Below are positions 35,809 to 45,139 of a DNA stretch of 64,000 bases, piece after piece. The notes under the pieces are model-generated. The model had not been told where the DNA came from, ran no database searches, and saw only the letters and a list, made by a program, of their open reading frames with translations. The stretch's first letter is position 1. Every line of letters begins with the position of its first letter. Source of the stretch: Cylindrospermopsis curvispora GIHE-G1 (GTDB lineage: Bacteria > Cyanobacteriota > Cyanobacteriia > Cyanobacteriales > Nostocaceae); NCBI RefSeq assembly GCF_014489415.1, contig NZ_CP060822.1, forward strand, positions 1,560,311-1,624,310. The letters run 5' to 3'. The position numbers were made by a program, and so were the translations under genes.

Positions 35809-35835
35809 ATCCTTTTCTGTTTCATTAATTATAAT

Positions 35836-36378
35836 ATGGAATATCGTCGAGCAAAGACACCAGGGGCGACCTATTTTTTCACTCTTGTTACTTATTGTCG
35901 TCGTCCCATTTTAGGTAAATCGGAAAATATAGATTTACTAAGGGAAGCGTTTCGATATGTGATGAAAAACTACCAATTTAAAATTGATGCGATCGTTATT
36001 TTGCCTGAGCATCTTCATTGTCTTTGGACATTACCTGAAAATGATGGGGATTTTTCGACTCGTTGGCGATTAATTAAAAGTTATTTTAGTCGTAAATGTC
36101 AGGTTTCTTGTCAGGGAACAATGACTTTATCTCAGGAGCAAAAAGGTGAAAAGCCAATTTGGCAACGTCGCTTTTGGGAGCATCAAATTCGGGATGATCG
36201 AGATTTTATTAATCATGTCGAGTATATTCACTATAATCCGGTTCGTCATGGATTGGTAAATGCACCAAAAGATTGGCAGTATTCAAGTTTTCATCGTTAT
36301 GTTCAAGCGGGATTTTATGATGTTATGTGGGGAGCGGAAGAAAGGCATGTTTTTGGTGGTCATATTGGGCATGAGTAG
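35836..36378 (+). CDS. REP-associated tyrosine transposase (RAYT, IS200-like Y1/HUH)
   Basis: 180 residues from ATG 35836. HUH motif HLH at 59-61 (PEHLHCLW) and a C-terminal EYIHYNPVRHGLV block with candidate catalytic Tyr130; both are intact. RAYTs cut and rejoin single-stranded DNA at REP hairpins. The adjacent array on the left and a further hairpin on the right (36424-36459, TTGGGTTTTCTCAACCCAA) are its expected substrates. It appears complete and potentially active. Confidence 0.92.
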   Translation: MEYRRAKTPGATYFFTLVTYCRRPILGKSENIDLLREAFRYVMKNYQFKIDAIVILPEHLHCLWTLPENDGDFSTRWRLIKSYFSRKCQVSCQGTMTLSQEQKGEKPIWQRRFWEHQIRDDRDFINHVEYIHYNPVRHGLVNAPKDWQYSSFHRYVQAGFYDVMWGAEERHVFGGHIGHE

Positions 36379-36423
36379 ATATGGATTCAAATGGTTCGTG
36401 GGTTAGATTTGTTATTGAGATCC

Positions 36424-36459
36424 CCGTTGATTTTTTGGGTTTTCTCAACCCAACCTAGG
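36424..36459. repeat. REP-like hairpin downstream of RAYT
   Basis: TTGGGTTttctcAACCCAA followed by CCTAGG, the same hairpin core as the array, 45 bases after the RAYT stop. It marks the right flank of the RAYT unit. Confidence 0.8.
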
Positions 36460-36467
36460 TCATCAAA

Positions 36468-37601
36468 TTAATTTTGGGCCCTTAAATTCTGAGCTACTAA
36501 ATAAACTTTTGTCCACTCACCTATCACCTTATAGGTCTTCAACTCTAATTTCTCCCCTATTCCCGCTAGAGAATCCCCCCCTTTCCTTCTATCAAGAATC
36601 TCCCTACCTAGGGGACTTATCTTCTCCCTCAGCTGCTCCCATTGTTTTGGCGTTAAACCTAAACCATCTTCATTTAAAGACGTTGATAACCAATTCTCTA
36701 CTAACTCCGGTTTGTCCTTGATGGCAAAAACTCTAACAGCATGGTAACTAATTTTCTCCCTTAATCTGTATAATTCCTTAATTGGCTGATTCAGCTTTTT
36801 AGCAATCTCTTCTTGACTCTTACCGTCTAAATATAACCTCAACCAATCCACCGCTGTTTGTCCCAGCTTCTCTAATAGGTATTCCTCAAATTTCTCTTGC
36901 ACTTCCTGACGTAACAATTGTTGCTCTTCTACCTTTTGCGCCTCCTGATACTGGGCGATCGCTTCGTCATCTAAAAGATTTAAGTTGCTTTCCGTATCTT
37001 CTGTTAATATTTCGTCAGAAACCAGTCTAATCACGTCCTTACCTGGAATTTGAGTCAATCCCCCTCGCTGAATGCGGCGTAAATAATTGACAAACCGATG
37101 TGTCAATAAAGGTTGATTACGCACAGGTCGTAAACAGTATTCTTCTAAGCTGGCAAATAATAACATGTCTCGCAACCTTTTATCCCCAGTTGCATCGGCA
37201 ATTAGACTCATTTGCTGCTGCATATAAGAATCACTTTGCAGCATTTCCTGAATTACCTCTTGCAGTACATCTATCACACTACGCTGGCGATCGCGACTTA
37301 AAGAGACCCAGGTTTGAATTTTATTTCTAATTGTGGTGACACTTGCCAAGCGAACCATCAAATTACGATAGGCCTGTTCCCTTCCCACACCTAGATATCG
37401 CTGTCGTAGAACTCGCCAGCGATATTCCATAGCCTTTTGAGCAATCTCCAATTCTTTGGGTGTGAACCCTGCAAATCTGGTTAAGTCCGACCCCAAAAGC
37501 CAAAGCATAATACTATTTCTAGCGTCATCACTGTTTTCAGGAGACTCAGCAGCGAGTCGTTTCCGCCAATATTCTGCTATATTTGCTGCACTTAGTTCCA
37601 T
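36468..37601 (-). CDS. HetZ-related protein (tentative), helix-turn-helix region
   Basis: 377 residues, mostly helical, no TM. Residues about 255-300 (GKSQEEIAKKLNQPIKELYRLREKISYHAVRVF) look like a sigma region 4 / HTH segment. From memory the family is one of the cyanobacterial HetZ-related proteins, which influence heterocyst differentiation, but I cannot confirm this. It lies downstream of ccmK3-ccmK4 on the same strand with about 100 bases between, so it may be in the same transcript. The start at 37601 is preceded by no obvious strong site. Confidence 0.5.
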   Translation of the reverse strand: MELSAANIAEYWRKRLAAESPENSDDARNSIMLWLLGSDLTRFAGFTPKELEIAQKAMEYRWRVLRQRYLGVGREQAYRNLMVRLASVTTIRNKIQTWVSLSRDRQRSVIDVLQEVIQEMLQSDSYMQQQMSLIADATGDKRLRDMLLFASLEEYCLRPVRNQPLLTHRFVNYLRRIQRGGLTQIPGKDVIRLVSDEILTEDTESNLNLLDDEAIAQYQEAQKVEEQQLLRQEVQEKFEEYLLEKLGQTAVDWLRLYLDGKSQEEIAKKLNQPIKELYRLREKISYHAVRVFAIKDKPELVENWLSTSLNEDGLGLTPKQWEQLREKISPLGREILDRRKGGDSLAGIGEKLELKTYKVIGEWTKVYLVAQNLRAQN

Positions 37602-37698
37602 AGTAAAATCGCCTAAAATATTTGCTGCACCATTTAAGTCGGCATTAACAAAAGCCGTTTGTATTCCAAAAAGATAGGTTTGAGATAGTTACCAAAAA

Positions 37699-38049
37699 CT
37701 ATCTACCACTGGAGGAGCGGACAATGGGGTTTTCCACCGAGTCTCGATATTGCTGGACTTGATCTGTGTAAGCAATAGGTAAGACAGCTTCCACGTTTTC
37801 ATGGGGACGGGGGATAATTACCCAGGATTCCAGAGTACCACCATAGACATTTTGTGCTGCTTCCACACCAGCGGCCATGGCAGTTTTCACCTCAGAAACA
37901 TCACCACGAATATTGATTGTAAAGCGGGCGCTACCAACTCGGATATAACCGACCAAAGTTACCCTTCCAGCTTTAACCATAGCATCTGCTGCTGCTAAAA
38001 CTGCGGGAAAACCCTTTGTTTCTAAAGATCCAACGGCCTGTAGGGACAT
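37699..38049 (-). CDS. ccmK4: Carboxysome shell hexamer protein CcmK4
   Basis: A 116-residue BMC domain protein. [37 protein letters not shown] and [15 protein letters not shown] are typical of CcmK4, with a C-terminal tail of about 15 residues. It forms hexameric shell facets with a central pore. It pairs with ccmK3, 37 bases upstream, in the satellite locus away from the main ccm operon, as in other beta-cyanobacteria; the pair may tune shell permeability. Confidence 0.9.
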   Translation of the reverse strand: MSLQAVGSLETKGFPAVLAAADAMVKAGRVTLVGYIRVGSARFTINIRGDVSEVKTAMAAGVEAAQNVYGGTLESWVIIPRPHENVEAVLPIAYTDQVQQYRDSVENPIVRSSSGR

Positions 38050-38086
38050 TACTAATCTCCTGTATAAATAAAATTACCGGTACAAG

Positions 38087-38398
38087 TTAAAAAATGCGAA
38101 AAGGTTCGGACTTAGAAGTGAAATGGATGGGTAGAATTGTCTCCACATTTTCCGGTGGGTTGGGGACTATGTAATGAGTAATCACCTGACCACCATAAAC
38201 AGTTTCTTCGGAAGCTATTCCAGCTGCAACAGCGGTTTTCACCTCTGCTACCTGTCCTCTAACAGCAACCAACAACCTTCCACTTTCTGCAATGCCATAG
38301 TATACGATTGTGACAGCAGCAGACTTAACCATAGCATCTGCTGCGGCTAAAACTGCGGGAAAACCTAAAGTTTCGATAACGCCAACTGCCATTGGCAT
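38087..38398 (-). CDS. ccmK3: Carboxysome shell protein CcmK3
   Basis: A 103-residue BMC protein. [50 protein letters not shown] and YIVPNPPENVETILPI match CcmK3 rather than CcmK1/2/4; the pore loop reads ESGR. In the species studied, CcmK3 does not form homohexamers and makes mixed hexamers with CcmK4. It is the first gene of the pair, with the start preceded by AGGAG. Confidence 0.88.
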   Translation of the reverse strand: MPMAVGVIETLGFPAVLAAADAMVKSAAVTIVYYGIAESGRLLVAVRGQVAEVKTAVAAGIASEETVYGGQVITHYIVPNPPENVETILPIHFTSKSEPFRIF

Positions 38399-38533
38399 GG
38401 CTTAACTCTCCTGAATTTCTGTATCAGTGATATTTATTGTAGGGGATTTGGTACCATGAATAATAATCTGGCAAAATTTTGATAGAAGGCCCATCTGCTC
38501 GGTTACTCGTACAAAAGGTCTTAATTGGGTATT

Positions 38534-39142
38534 TTAGTAAGCTTTACACAGCGGTAACATCATAATGCCTAATATTCTATCAATTTGGTTAATATAGTAC
38601 TCTAGGGAATCAATAAAAACAGTCGCGTTTTCCAGACGCAAGAACTTCCAAACCGTCCCCGTAGAAACGACCCCATAAATATAAGTCAAGGGAGTCCCTC
38701 CTTGGGAATTAAACAACTGAGCTGCTACCATTTCGGCAATACACTGTCCCAATCCCCCTTTAATATTTTCATTTTTTGCCTCTACCACAGCGATGACTGG
38801 CACTGTGATAAAATACTGTTCCTTAGAATGGCTAATTAAATAATCGCAAAATCCCACCAAACCCCTTTCCGGATCTACATTAAACTCAGTACCGGAAAAC
38901 AGACTGATTTGGTGTTTAGTTTGACGGCGTAGCTCTGCTAACACTGGGGCGATGAGAAATTCGGAACGGGCTTTTTCTGTATTAATGGCAGTTGCTAAGG
39001 GCAAATACTCCTGTAGGGTCTGCTGAAGATATTCTGAAGGTTGGAGAGGTTTGACCTCACAAAACAAATTTTGGTCTTCTTCTACCTGCAAGCTAAAGGT
39101 TTTTATTACCTTATCTAGGGTGGTGAACTCACTGTAAGCCAT
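38534..39142 (-). CDS. PD-(D/E)XK nuclease-like hypothetical protein
   Basis: 202 residues. Asp100 (GFCDYLIS), Glu121-Ala-Lys123 (AVVEAKNEN) and Gln133 form a restriction-endonuclease-type motif; an upstream helix carries SEFLIAPVLAELRR. Proteins of this cyanobacterial family are common stand-alone genes without a methylase; none is visible here. Substrate unknown. Confidence 0.72.
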   Translation of the reverse strand: MAYSEFTTLDKVIKTFSLQVEEDQNLFCEVKPLQPSEYLQQTLQEYLPLATAINTEKARSEFLIAPVLAELRRQTKHQISLFSGTEFNVDPERGLVGFCDYLISHSKEQYFITVPVIAVVEAKNENIKGGLGQCIAEMVAAQLFNSQGGTPLTYIYGVVSTGTVWKFLRLENATVFIDSLEYYINQIDRILGIMMLPLCKAY

Positions 39143-39324
39143 GGCGTAACTTTTGTTTATACATCCAGTTGGGTTTTGGTAAGGATATAAGAATTATAGT
39201 ACAATCGGTGGACTGGAAATGCCATTTAGTCAGCAATTCTAAATTTGGAATGTAGGTTGAGTTTAATAGGAAACCCAACATCTCTATTAATTAGATGTAA
39301 TGCTGCTGTGATTCACCTCACAAC

Positions 39325-39450
39325 GAATTGCACATTTTTCATCCTCGTCATCGCCATTTTCGGTAAAATAGGTTTACTGGGGGAAGCGTTTATATATGTG
39401 ATAAGAAATCACCGATTTAAGACTGATGCAGCTTAACCGGAGGATATGGG
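39325..39450 (+). pseudogene. Degenerate internal fragment of a RAYT gene
   Basis: The DNA aligns with the intact RAYT around 35880-36010: TTACTGGGGGAAGCGTTTATATATGTGAT versus TTACTAAGGGAAGCGTTTCGATATGTGAT (shown here split; shared runs are GGGAAGCGTTT and ATATGTGAT). The frame gives LLGEAFIYVIRNHRFKTDA before a stop. A partial REP-like motif (TAGGTTGAGTTT...AAACCCAACA, about 39253-39282) precedes it. Confidence 0.75.
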
Positions 39451-39569
39451 ATTTGTAACATTTTGTAACATGCTCATTGTTTTGTTTAAGATAGACATGT
39501 TATAATCCCTGTTGGGATTGCTACTGTTAACCAAATATTTTTAAAAACAATTGTGTGAGGTTTTTGGTC

Positions 39570-42500
39570 GTGGCGAAAATAACTAATCAGGGCTTAAATA
39601 GTGCATTGCACCAGCTGTGGGTTTTTTCTTTGTCAGGTGACTTTTGGCAAGTGTTGGATACGGCATTTGGTACGGAATATAACAGAGAAAATGCCCAAAT
39701 ACTGAGGTTACAGTGGCAAAAAGGGGATTTTAGTCAGTTATCGCAAATAGAGATTGTAGATAGCGGTATTCTAGGCGATGGTAATGGTGCATACTCGTCA
39801 AGTGAGAATAGGATTTATCTGTCTAGCAAGTTAATAGAGAAGGGCACTTTAGGTTTAGTTAGCAAGGTGCTTATAGAGGAAATAGGGCATTATGTAGATG
39901 CTTATATTAATACAGTGGATAGTCCCGGAGATGAAGGGGCGATTTTTGCTGCATTGGTTTTGGGTGAAGGATTAAATAAGGATGAGATTAGTCGGTTAAA
40001 AGCAGAAGAAGATCTAGCATCAGTAACCATTGATGGCAAAACAGTAGAAGTAGAAAAGAATGGTTCAATCTTGCCCGTAGTAGCTTGGACACGTTTATTA
40101 GGAACCAGCGGTATTGATTTTGGTGCGGACTTAACTGTGGGAACTGACGGATCCCTCTACGTAGTTGGTTTCACGGAGGGCAATCTGGATGGAAGCAATA
40201 GGGGACTTCAAGACGCTTTTATTGCCAAATACGACGAAAATGGCACAAATGTTTGGAAAAAACAATTTGGTACTGTTGCAGGTGACATTGCTGATGCAGT
40301 AACCATATCTGGTGATGGATTTATCTATGTAGCTGGGGTTACAGGAGGGAACCTTGGTGGTCAGAATAGCACCGGTTTGGGAGCGTTTATTAGAAAATAT
40401 GATCCAGATGGCAATGAAGTTTGGACCCAGTTGGTAGATATAAATACTGGTAGTCTAAATATTGCCTATGCAGTGGTTGCTGGCAGTGATAGTTCCATAT
40501 ATATCTCAGGAAGCACTATTGACCCAACCCAAACTAGTGTAGGTGGTCAGTTACTTTCCGATGCTTTTGTTAGTAAATATGACTCAAGTGGTACTAAGAT
40601 TTGGACAAAGTTACTGGGAACACTTAGTGGTAATGAAGAGGCTATTGCTTTAACTGTCGGCAGTGACCAATCAATTTATGTCACAGGTTATACTGAGTGG
40701 AAATTGGATGGAGAAAACTACAATGGAGCGACAGATGTATTTGTCAGTAAATATGATCCAAATGGCAACCGGATTTGGACGAGGGTATTAGGAACAATTG
40801 AAGATGAAACACCATCGGGGTTAGCTACAGATAGTAGCGGATTTATCTATGTTAGTGGTACGAGCGGTGGAAATTTAGATGGGCAACCTAATAGCGGTTT
40901 ATCAGATGTATTTATTAGCAAGTACAGTTCAGATGGAAGTAAAGTTTGGACAAAGCTAATAGGTACTAGTGGAGATGATCTAGGATCTTTAAGCATTGGG
41001 AATGATAACTCCATTTATCTGGGGGTTTCTCCAGATATCCAGCTTGACCCTAATTCTTACCTTGGATTTCAAGCATCTGAGAGCTTTATCACCAAGTACA
41101 GTACGAACGGTGATCAAATCTGGAAAAGTCCCCCCTTGTTGACTGGTAGTAATTATCCAACCACCCTAACCACGGGAAAAGATGGCTCGATCTATTTAGG
41201 TGGGATAACTGATAGCAACCTGGATGGACAAAATAATAGTGGATCTTTTGATGTCTTTATCACTAAGTTAGAAGATGATGTTCCCACATTGGCGATCGCT
41301 CCTGAAAATGCTAACCAACCTGAGGGAGATAGTGGTAGCAAGGCATTCACATTTATTGTCAACCGGAGTGGCTATATCTTAACTCCAGTCAGTGTTGATT
41401 ATACAGTACAAAGTCCCGTACTTACCGCTGTTATAGATGGGATGGAATCCGCTATTGGGGATGACTTTGTGGGAGGTGTTTTTCCCTCGGGAAGAGTTAA
41501 CTTTGTAGGAAATGAAACTAGTAAAGTGATCACAGTGAATGTGCAAGGAGACACTACCCCTGAAGTGGATGGTGATTTCCCCAGCGTGGATGTCTTTACG
41601 GTTACCCTCTCTAATGCCACTGGTGGGGCAACTATTACCACTGCAACTGCTGTAGGAACTATCCAAAACGATGATGTTGTTGTTGCTCCTGGACTGGCGA
41701 TCGCATCTACCGGCGCCACTCAAACGGAAGGGAACTCAGGTACAAAAGCTTTTCCCTTTACTGTTACCCGCAGTGGAGATACTACTAGTAGCAGCAGTGC
41801 TAATTGGGCAGTTACTGGATTTGGCACTAACCAAGCAGATGTCACGGATTTTGGTGGAACCCTGCCAACTGGTACAGTGAATTTTACAGCAGGTGAAACT
41901 AGTAAAACTATCATAGTAGATGTGTTAGGAGACACCACTGTTGAACCGGATGAAGGGTTTACAGTTACCCTCTCCAACCCCACTAATGCTACCATTACCA
42001 CTGCTACTGCTGTAGGAACTATCCAAAACGATGATGTTGTTGCTCCTGGACTGGCGATCGCATCTACCGGTGCCACTCAAACGGAAGGGAACTCAGGTAC
42101 AAAAGCTTTTCCCTTTACTGTTACCCGCAGTGGAGATACCACTAGTAGCAGCAGTGCTAATTGGGCAGTTACTGGATTTGGCACTAACCAAGCAGATGTC
42201 ACGGATTTTGGTGGAACCCTGCCAACTGGTACAGTGAATTTTACAGCAGGTGAAACTAGTAAAACTATCATAGTAGATGTGTTAGGAGACACCACTGTTG
42301 AACCGGATGAAGGGTTTACAGTTACCCTCTCCAACCCGACCAATGCTACCATTACCACTGCTACTGCTGTAGGAACTATCCAAAACGATGATGTTGTTGC
42401 TCCTGGACTGGCGATCGCCCCTACCAATGCCATTCAAACAGAAGGAAATATAGGCACAAAAGCCTTTACTTTTACTGTTACCCGCAGTGGAGATACCACT

Positions 42501-44132
42501 AGTAGCAGCAGTGCTAATTGGGCAGTAACAGGGTCTAGCACTAACCAAGCAGATGTTACGGATTTTGGTGGAACACTACCAAGTGGTATGGTCAGTTTTG
42601 CAGCAGGTGAAACCAGTCAAATCATCACAGTGAACGTGTCAGGAGACACCACATTTGAACCGGATGAAGGGTTTACAGTTACCCTCTCCAACCCCATAGG
42701 AGCAGTTTTGGGTACATCCTCTGTCGGAACTAATATCCGAGAGTCAGCTTCAGGTGGTTATGGGGTGACCGAGAAGTTTTACAATATTTCATCAGGAGAT
42801 GGTATCTTTACGCTGAACTATAATATGTACGGTATTCCAGATAAAGCGGAGATACTTGTCAATAATGTGTTGCAAAACCAAACTAATGGATTTGTCTCTG
42901 GAGGGGGATCTTTAGACCTGAATTCAGTCAAATTAAAAGCTGGAGACCAGGTCAAAGTGATAATTACTGGTAATGATCCCGATACAGGTTGGGACTACAG
43001 CGTGGATTATAGTGGGGGAATAAGTTCTTTGAACTATATTGCCAGTGGTGTTATTATCAATGATGATACCCAAGTCACCCAGGTCAACCTAGCTGTCTCC
43101 CCTACCACCGTTACAGAAGATGGAAATAATAACCTAATCTACACCTTCACCCGCACTGGTTCCATCACTAACACTCTAGCTGTAAACTACACCATTGGGG
43201 GAACAGCTACCCTAGACACGGATTACACAGGGATTATCAGTGCAGGAACCACAAAGACTGTCACTTTTGCTGCTGGGTCATCCACCGCTACAGTTACTAT
43301 TGACCCCATAGCTGACACCACAGTAGAAGGGGATGAAACAGTGGAGTTAACTTTGGCTCCTGGCACTGGTTACAACATTGACACCACCAGTGTAGTCACA
43401 GGAACAATTACCAATGACGATCGCACCCTCACCCCCATTACTAATTACGCACCCAACGTTAATATATCCACGGGTTTGGTTTTCAGTACCAATGGGGGAG
43501 GAAATCTGTCTTTAGACACAAATAGACTATCCATGTCTAATGAAGTTACCGGTGTCCAAAATGGAACAAAGTCCAATTTTAACCACTTATTTGGACTATA
43601 CGAGGTTGTGGATGCTGACGGAGGAATTAATACCGGTAGCGGGATCGTAAAACCAGGAGACAGGGATTATGCGTTTCATGCTCTCACCACTGCTAGAGTC
43701 AAGGACTTCATAGTACAAGCAGGTAATAGCGATATTCCCAGCACCGCTACACAATTAGGGTCTGGTGTGTCACTTCAAGGTAATAAGTTTTATGCTCCTT
43801 TTGTGATTGCTAACTGTGGAACTTACTTCCCTAATTTACAACAGGGAGTAGAAGATTTCATCGCTGCTGAAAATGGAGACGTAAACCGGTTTGCCAATGC
43901 ACCTAAACATGTGCGAGACCTTGTTGCTACGGAAGTAGGTAATGAGTTCAATAATGCACCTAGATTCGTACAGGAACCTGTAGCCTATTTTAGCTTTGGG
44001 TCAGCTAATCCCGATAAATCTCCCCATCTCCGTTCCTATGGTAATGGGGTCTATGGATTTGAGGATTTACCCGCTACCGCTACCCAATATTCCAACAATG
44101 ATTTCAATGATGCGGTTTTTGCTCTTTCTTAA
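39570..44132 (+). CDS. Giant secreted SBBP / Calx-beta / DUF4114 protein
   Basis: About 1520 residues. The GTG at 39570 is preferred (TGAGG nine bases upstream); GTG 39555 adds five residues. Order: an N-terminal domain (about 1-170) with EEIGHYVD, as in other large cyanobacterial exoproteins; seven or so SBBP beta-propeller repeats (about 175-575, each with GTDGSIYV...GYT..NLDG); five Calx-beta domains (about 575-1275), two of them nearly identical; and a C-terminal DUF4114 domain (about 1300-1525, ending YSNNDFNDAVFALS). There is no classical signal peptide, so type I secretion is likely. Convergent with a C39/HlyD exporter operon. Confidence 0.88.
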   Translation: MAKITNQGLNSALHQLWVFSLSGDFWQVLDTAFGTEYNRENAQILRLQWQKGDFSQLSQIEIVDSGILGDGNGAYSSSENRIYLSSKLIEKGTLGLVSKVLIEEIGHYVDAYINTVDSPGDEGAIFAALVLGEGLNKDEISRLKAEEDLASVTIDGKTVEVEKNGSILPVVAWTRLLGTSGIDFGADLTVGTDGSLYVVGFTEGNLDGSNRGLQDAFIAKYDENGTNVWKKQFGTVAGDIADAVTISGDGFIYVAGVTGGNLGGQNSTGLGAFIRKYDPDGNEVWTQLVDINTGSLNIAYAVVAGSDSSIYISGSTIDPTQTSVGGQLLSDAFVSKYDSSGTKIWTKLLGTLSGNEEAIALTVGSDQSIYVTGYTEWKLDGENYNGATDVFVSKYDPNGNRIWTRVLGTIEDETPSGLATDSSGFIYVSGTSGGNLDGQPNSGLSDVFISKYSSDGSKVWTKLIGTSGDDLGSLSIGNDNSIYLGVSPDIQLDPNSYLGFQASESFITKYSTNGDQIWKSPPLLTGSNYPTTLTTGKDGSIYLGGITDSNLDGQNNSGSFDVFITKLEDDVPTLAIAPENANQPEGDSGSKAFTFIVNRSGYILTPVSVDYTVQSPVLTAVIDGMESAIGDDFVGGVFPSGRVNFVGNETSKVITVNVQGDTTPEVDGDFPSVDVFTVTLSNATGGATITTATAVGTIQNDDVVVAPGLAIASTGATQTEGNSGTKAFPFTVTRSGDTTSSSSANWAVTGFGTNQADVTDFGGTLPTGTVNFTAGETSKTIIVDVLGDTTVEPDEGFTVTLSNPTNATITTATAVGTIQNDDVVAPGLAIASTGATQTEGNSGTKAFPFTVTRSGDTTSSSSANWAVTGFGTNQADVTDFGGTLPTGTVNFTAGETSKTIIVDVLGDTTVEPDEGFTVTLSNPTNATITTATAVGTIQNDDVVAPGLAIAPTNAIQTEGNIGTKAFTFTVTRSGDTTSSSSANWAVTGSSTNQADVTDFGGTLPSGMVSFAAGETSQIITVNVSGDTTFEPDEGFTVTLSNPIGAVLGTSSVGTNIRESASGGYGVTEKFYNISSGDGIFTLNYNMYGIPDKAEILVNNVLQNQTNGFVSGGGSLDLNSVKLKAGDQVKVIITGNDPDTGWDYSVDYSGGISSLNYIASGVIINDDTQVTQVNLAVSPTTVTEDGNNNLIYTFTRTGSITNTLAVNYTIGGTATLDTDYTGIISAGTTKTVTFAAGSSTATVTIDPIADTTVEGDETVELTLAPGTGYNIDTTSVVTGTITNDDRTLTPITNYAPNVNISTGLVFSTNGGGNLSLDTNRLSMSNEVTGVQNGTKSNFNHLFGLYEVVDADGGINTGSGIVKPGDRDYAFHALTTARVKDFIVQAGNSDIPSTATQLGSGVSLQGNKFYAPFVIANCGTYFPNLQQGVEDFIAAENGDVNRFANAPKHVRDLVATEVGNEFNNAPRFVQEPVAYFSFGSANPDKSPHLRSYGNGVYGFEDLPATATQYSNNDFNDAVFALS
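41692..42405 (+). repeat. 357-bp tandem duplication inside the Calx-beta region
   Basis: 41692-42048 and 42049-42405 differ at only a handful of bases and each encodes a 119-residue Calx-beta unit; a third, diverged unit follows at 42406. Recent in-frame duplication. Confidence 0.92.
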
Positions 44133-44194
44133 ACTTGAGGTTGTTGGTTTCTCAACTTCTCCATCCCCGGATGGGGAGGTTGAAACTTTGGTGT

Positions 44195-44283
44195 TAAGTA
44201 GGGAGACACAATTATTTGTAGGATGGGTCGAGTAACGAGACCCATCTGGGTGTTGGGTTTCATACTTCAACCCAACCTACGTT
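44195..44283 (+). mobile_element. MITE-like element, copy 2 (right end truncated), flanked by direct repeats
   Basis: Left end TAAGTAGGGAG, hairpins ATGGGTC/GACCCAT and GTTGGGTT/AACCCAAC; it ends at CCTACGTT instead of the ACTTA end. The sequence on both sides is a near-copy (TCTCCATCCCC..ATGGG..GGTTGAAACT at 44159-44187 and 44284-44312). Confidence 0.7.
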
Positions 44284-44333
44284 CTCCATCCCCGCATGGG
44301 AAGGTTGAAACTCTGTGGATATGTTAGTACATT

Positions 44334-45119
44334 TTAACTAGTCTGAGTGATGATAAGGGGGGAGATGGGTAGATTGTATTTAGCTGCTAAATTAACTTCG
44401 ATTTCTAGGGTACTTATTTGTTGTCTCAACCAATTTGTAAATAAATCTCCTATAATTCTCAGACGTATCTGTTCATTCAACTGGGGTTGAATAATCTCTT
44501 CTACCATGATGATACGCACTCCCTGGGGTGTGGTGATGGGTTTGAGGATTTGTGGGGGATTAGCAGCAAAAATGGCCGCAGCAATTTCTGGTCTGAAATC
44601 TTTGCGCTCACGCATACCTTGATATCCCCCCGCTCTACGGAGTTCTGGATTTTGAATATATTGACGAGCTACTTCATGAAAGCTAATTTCCCCTTCCTGC
44701 AAGGCATAAAATATTTCTAGGGCTAAATCTTCATCATCTAATATGACTTCATAAATTGCTGCTGCAATGTATTCCAGTTGATGAGCATAAAAAAATGATT
44801 CCACTTGGTCTGCAAATAAATGATTAGCTAATTTGGCAGATAGTAGGTTGGTGTAGGCAATTTCTTCAAAGTTATCTAGGGATAAATAGTGTCTCTTTAA
44901 CCAGGCCCAAGTGTCTTCTGCTTTGACTAGGTTATTGGCTAATCTCAGATTGTCCGCTGCTTGCTGTAGTTCCGCTGTGGTTATCTGAATATCCTCTTTC
45001 ATCGCTGTCTGTGTCACTATTTTCCTACTGGCGATCGCATCTAATATGTTGGGCATTTGACAAGATATTTTTAGGTGATACAGAATATCTTGATCACCAA
45101 CATTGATTTTTTCTAACAT
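44334..45119 (-). CDS. PpiC/SurA-type peptidyl-prolyl isomerase of the exporter operon
   Basis: 261 residues; helical N-terminal part and a parvulin domain (about 135-235; GEISFHEVARQYIQNPELRRAGGYQGMRERKDF ... PITTPQGVRIIMVEEI). No signal peptide, so it probably acts in the cytoplasm on substrates before export. Third gene of the ABC-HlyD-PPIase operon, 20 bases after HlyD. PPIases are frequent partners of cyanobacterial C39 exporters. Confidence 0.85.
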   Translation of the reverse strand: MLEKINVGDQDILYHLKISCQMPNILDAIASRKIVTQTAMKEDIQITTAELQQAADNLRLANNLVKAEDTWAWLKRHYLSLDNFEEIAYTNLLSAKLANHLFADQVESFFYAHQLEYIAAAIYEVILDDEDLALEIFYALQEGEISFHEVARQYIQNPELRRAGGYQGMRERKDFRPEIAAAIFAANPPQILKPITTPQGVRIIMVEEIIQPQLNEQIRLRIIGDLFTNWLRQQISTLEIEVNLAAKYNLPISPLIITQTS

Positions 45120-45139
45120 GATTTTTTCCTCCTCTAATC

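Noticed and set aside
41379-42548. Several long minus-strand frames opposite the Calx-beta repeats
   Set aside because: They are shadows of the repetitive plus-strand gene, repeated at the same 357-bp period.
44159-44312. Two hairpin-bearing near-copies ending in GTTGAAAC that resemble CRISPR repeats
   Set aside because: Only two copies, 125 bases apart, with a MITE-like element between them, and no cas genes nearby; better explained as a duplicated segment flanking the element.
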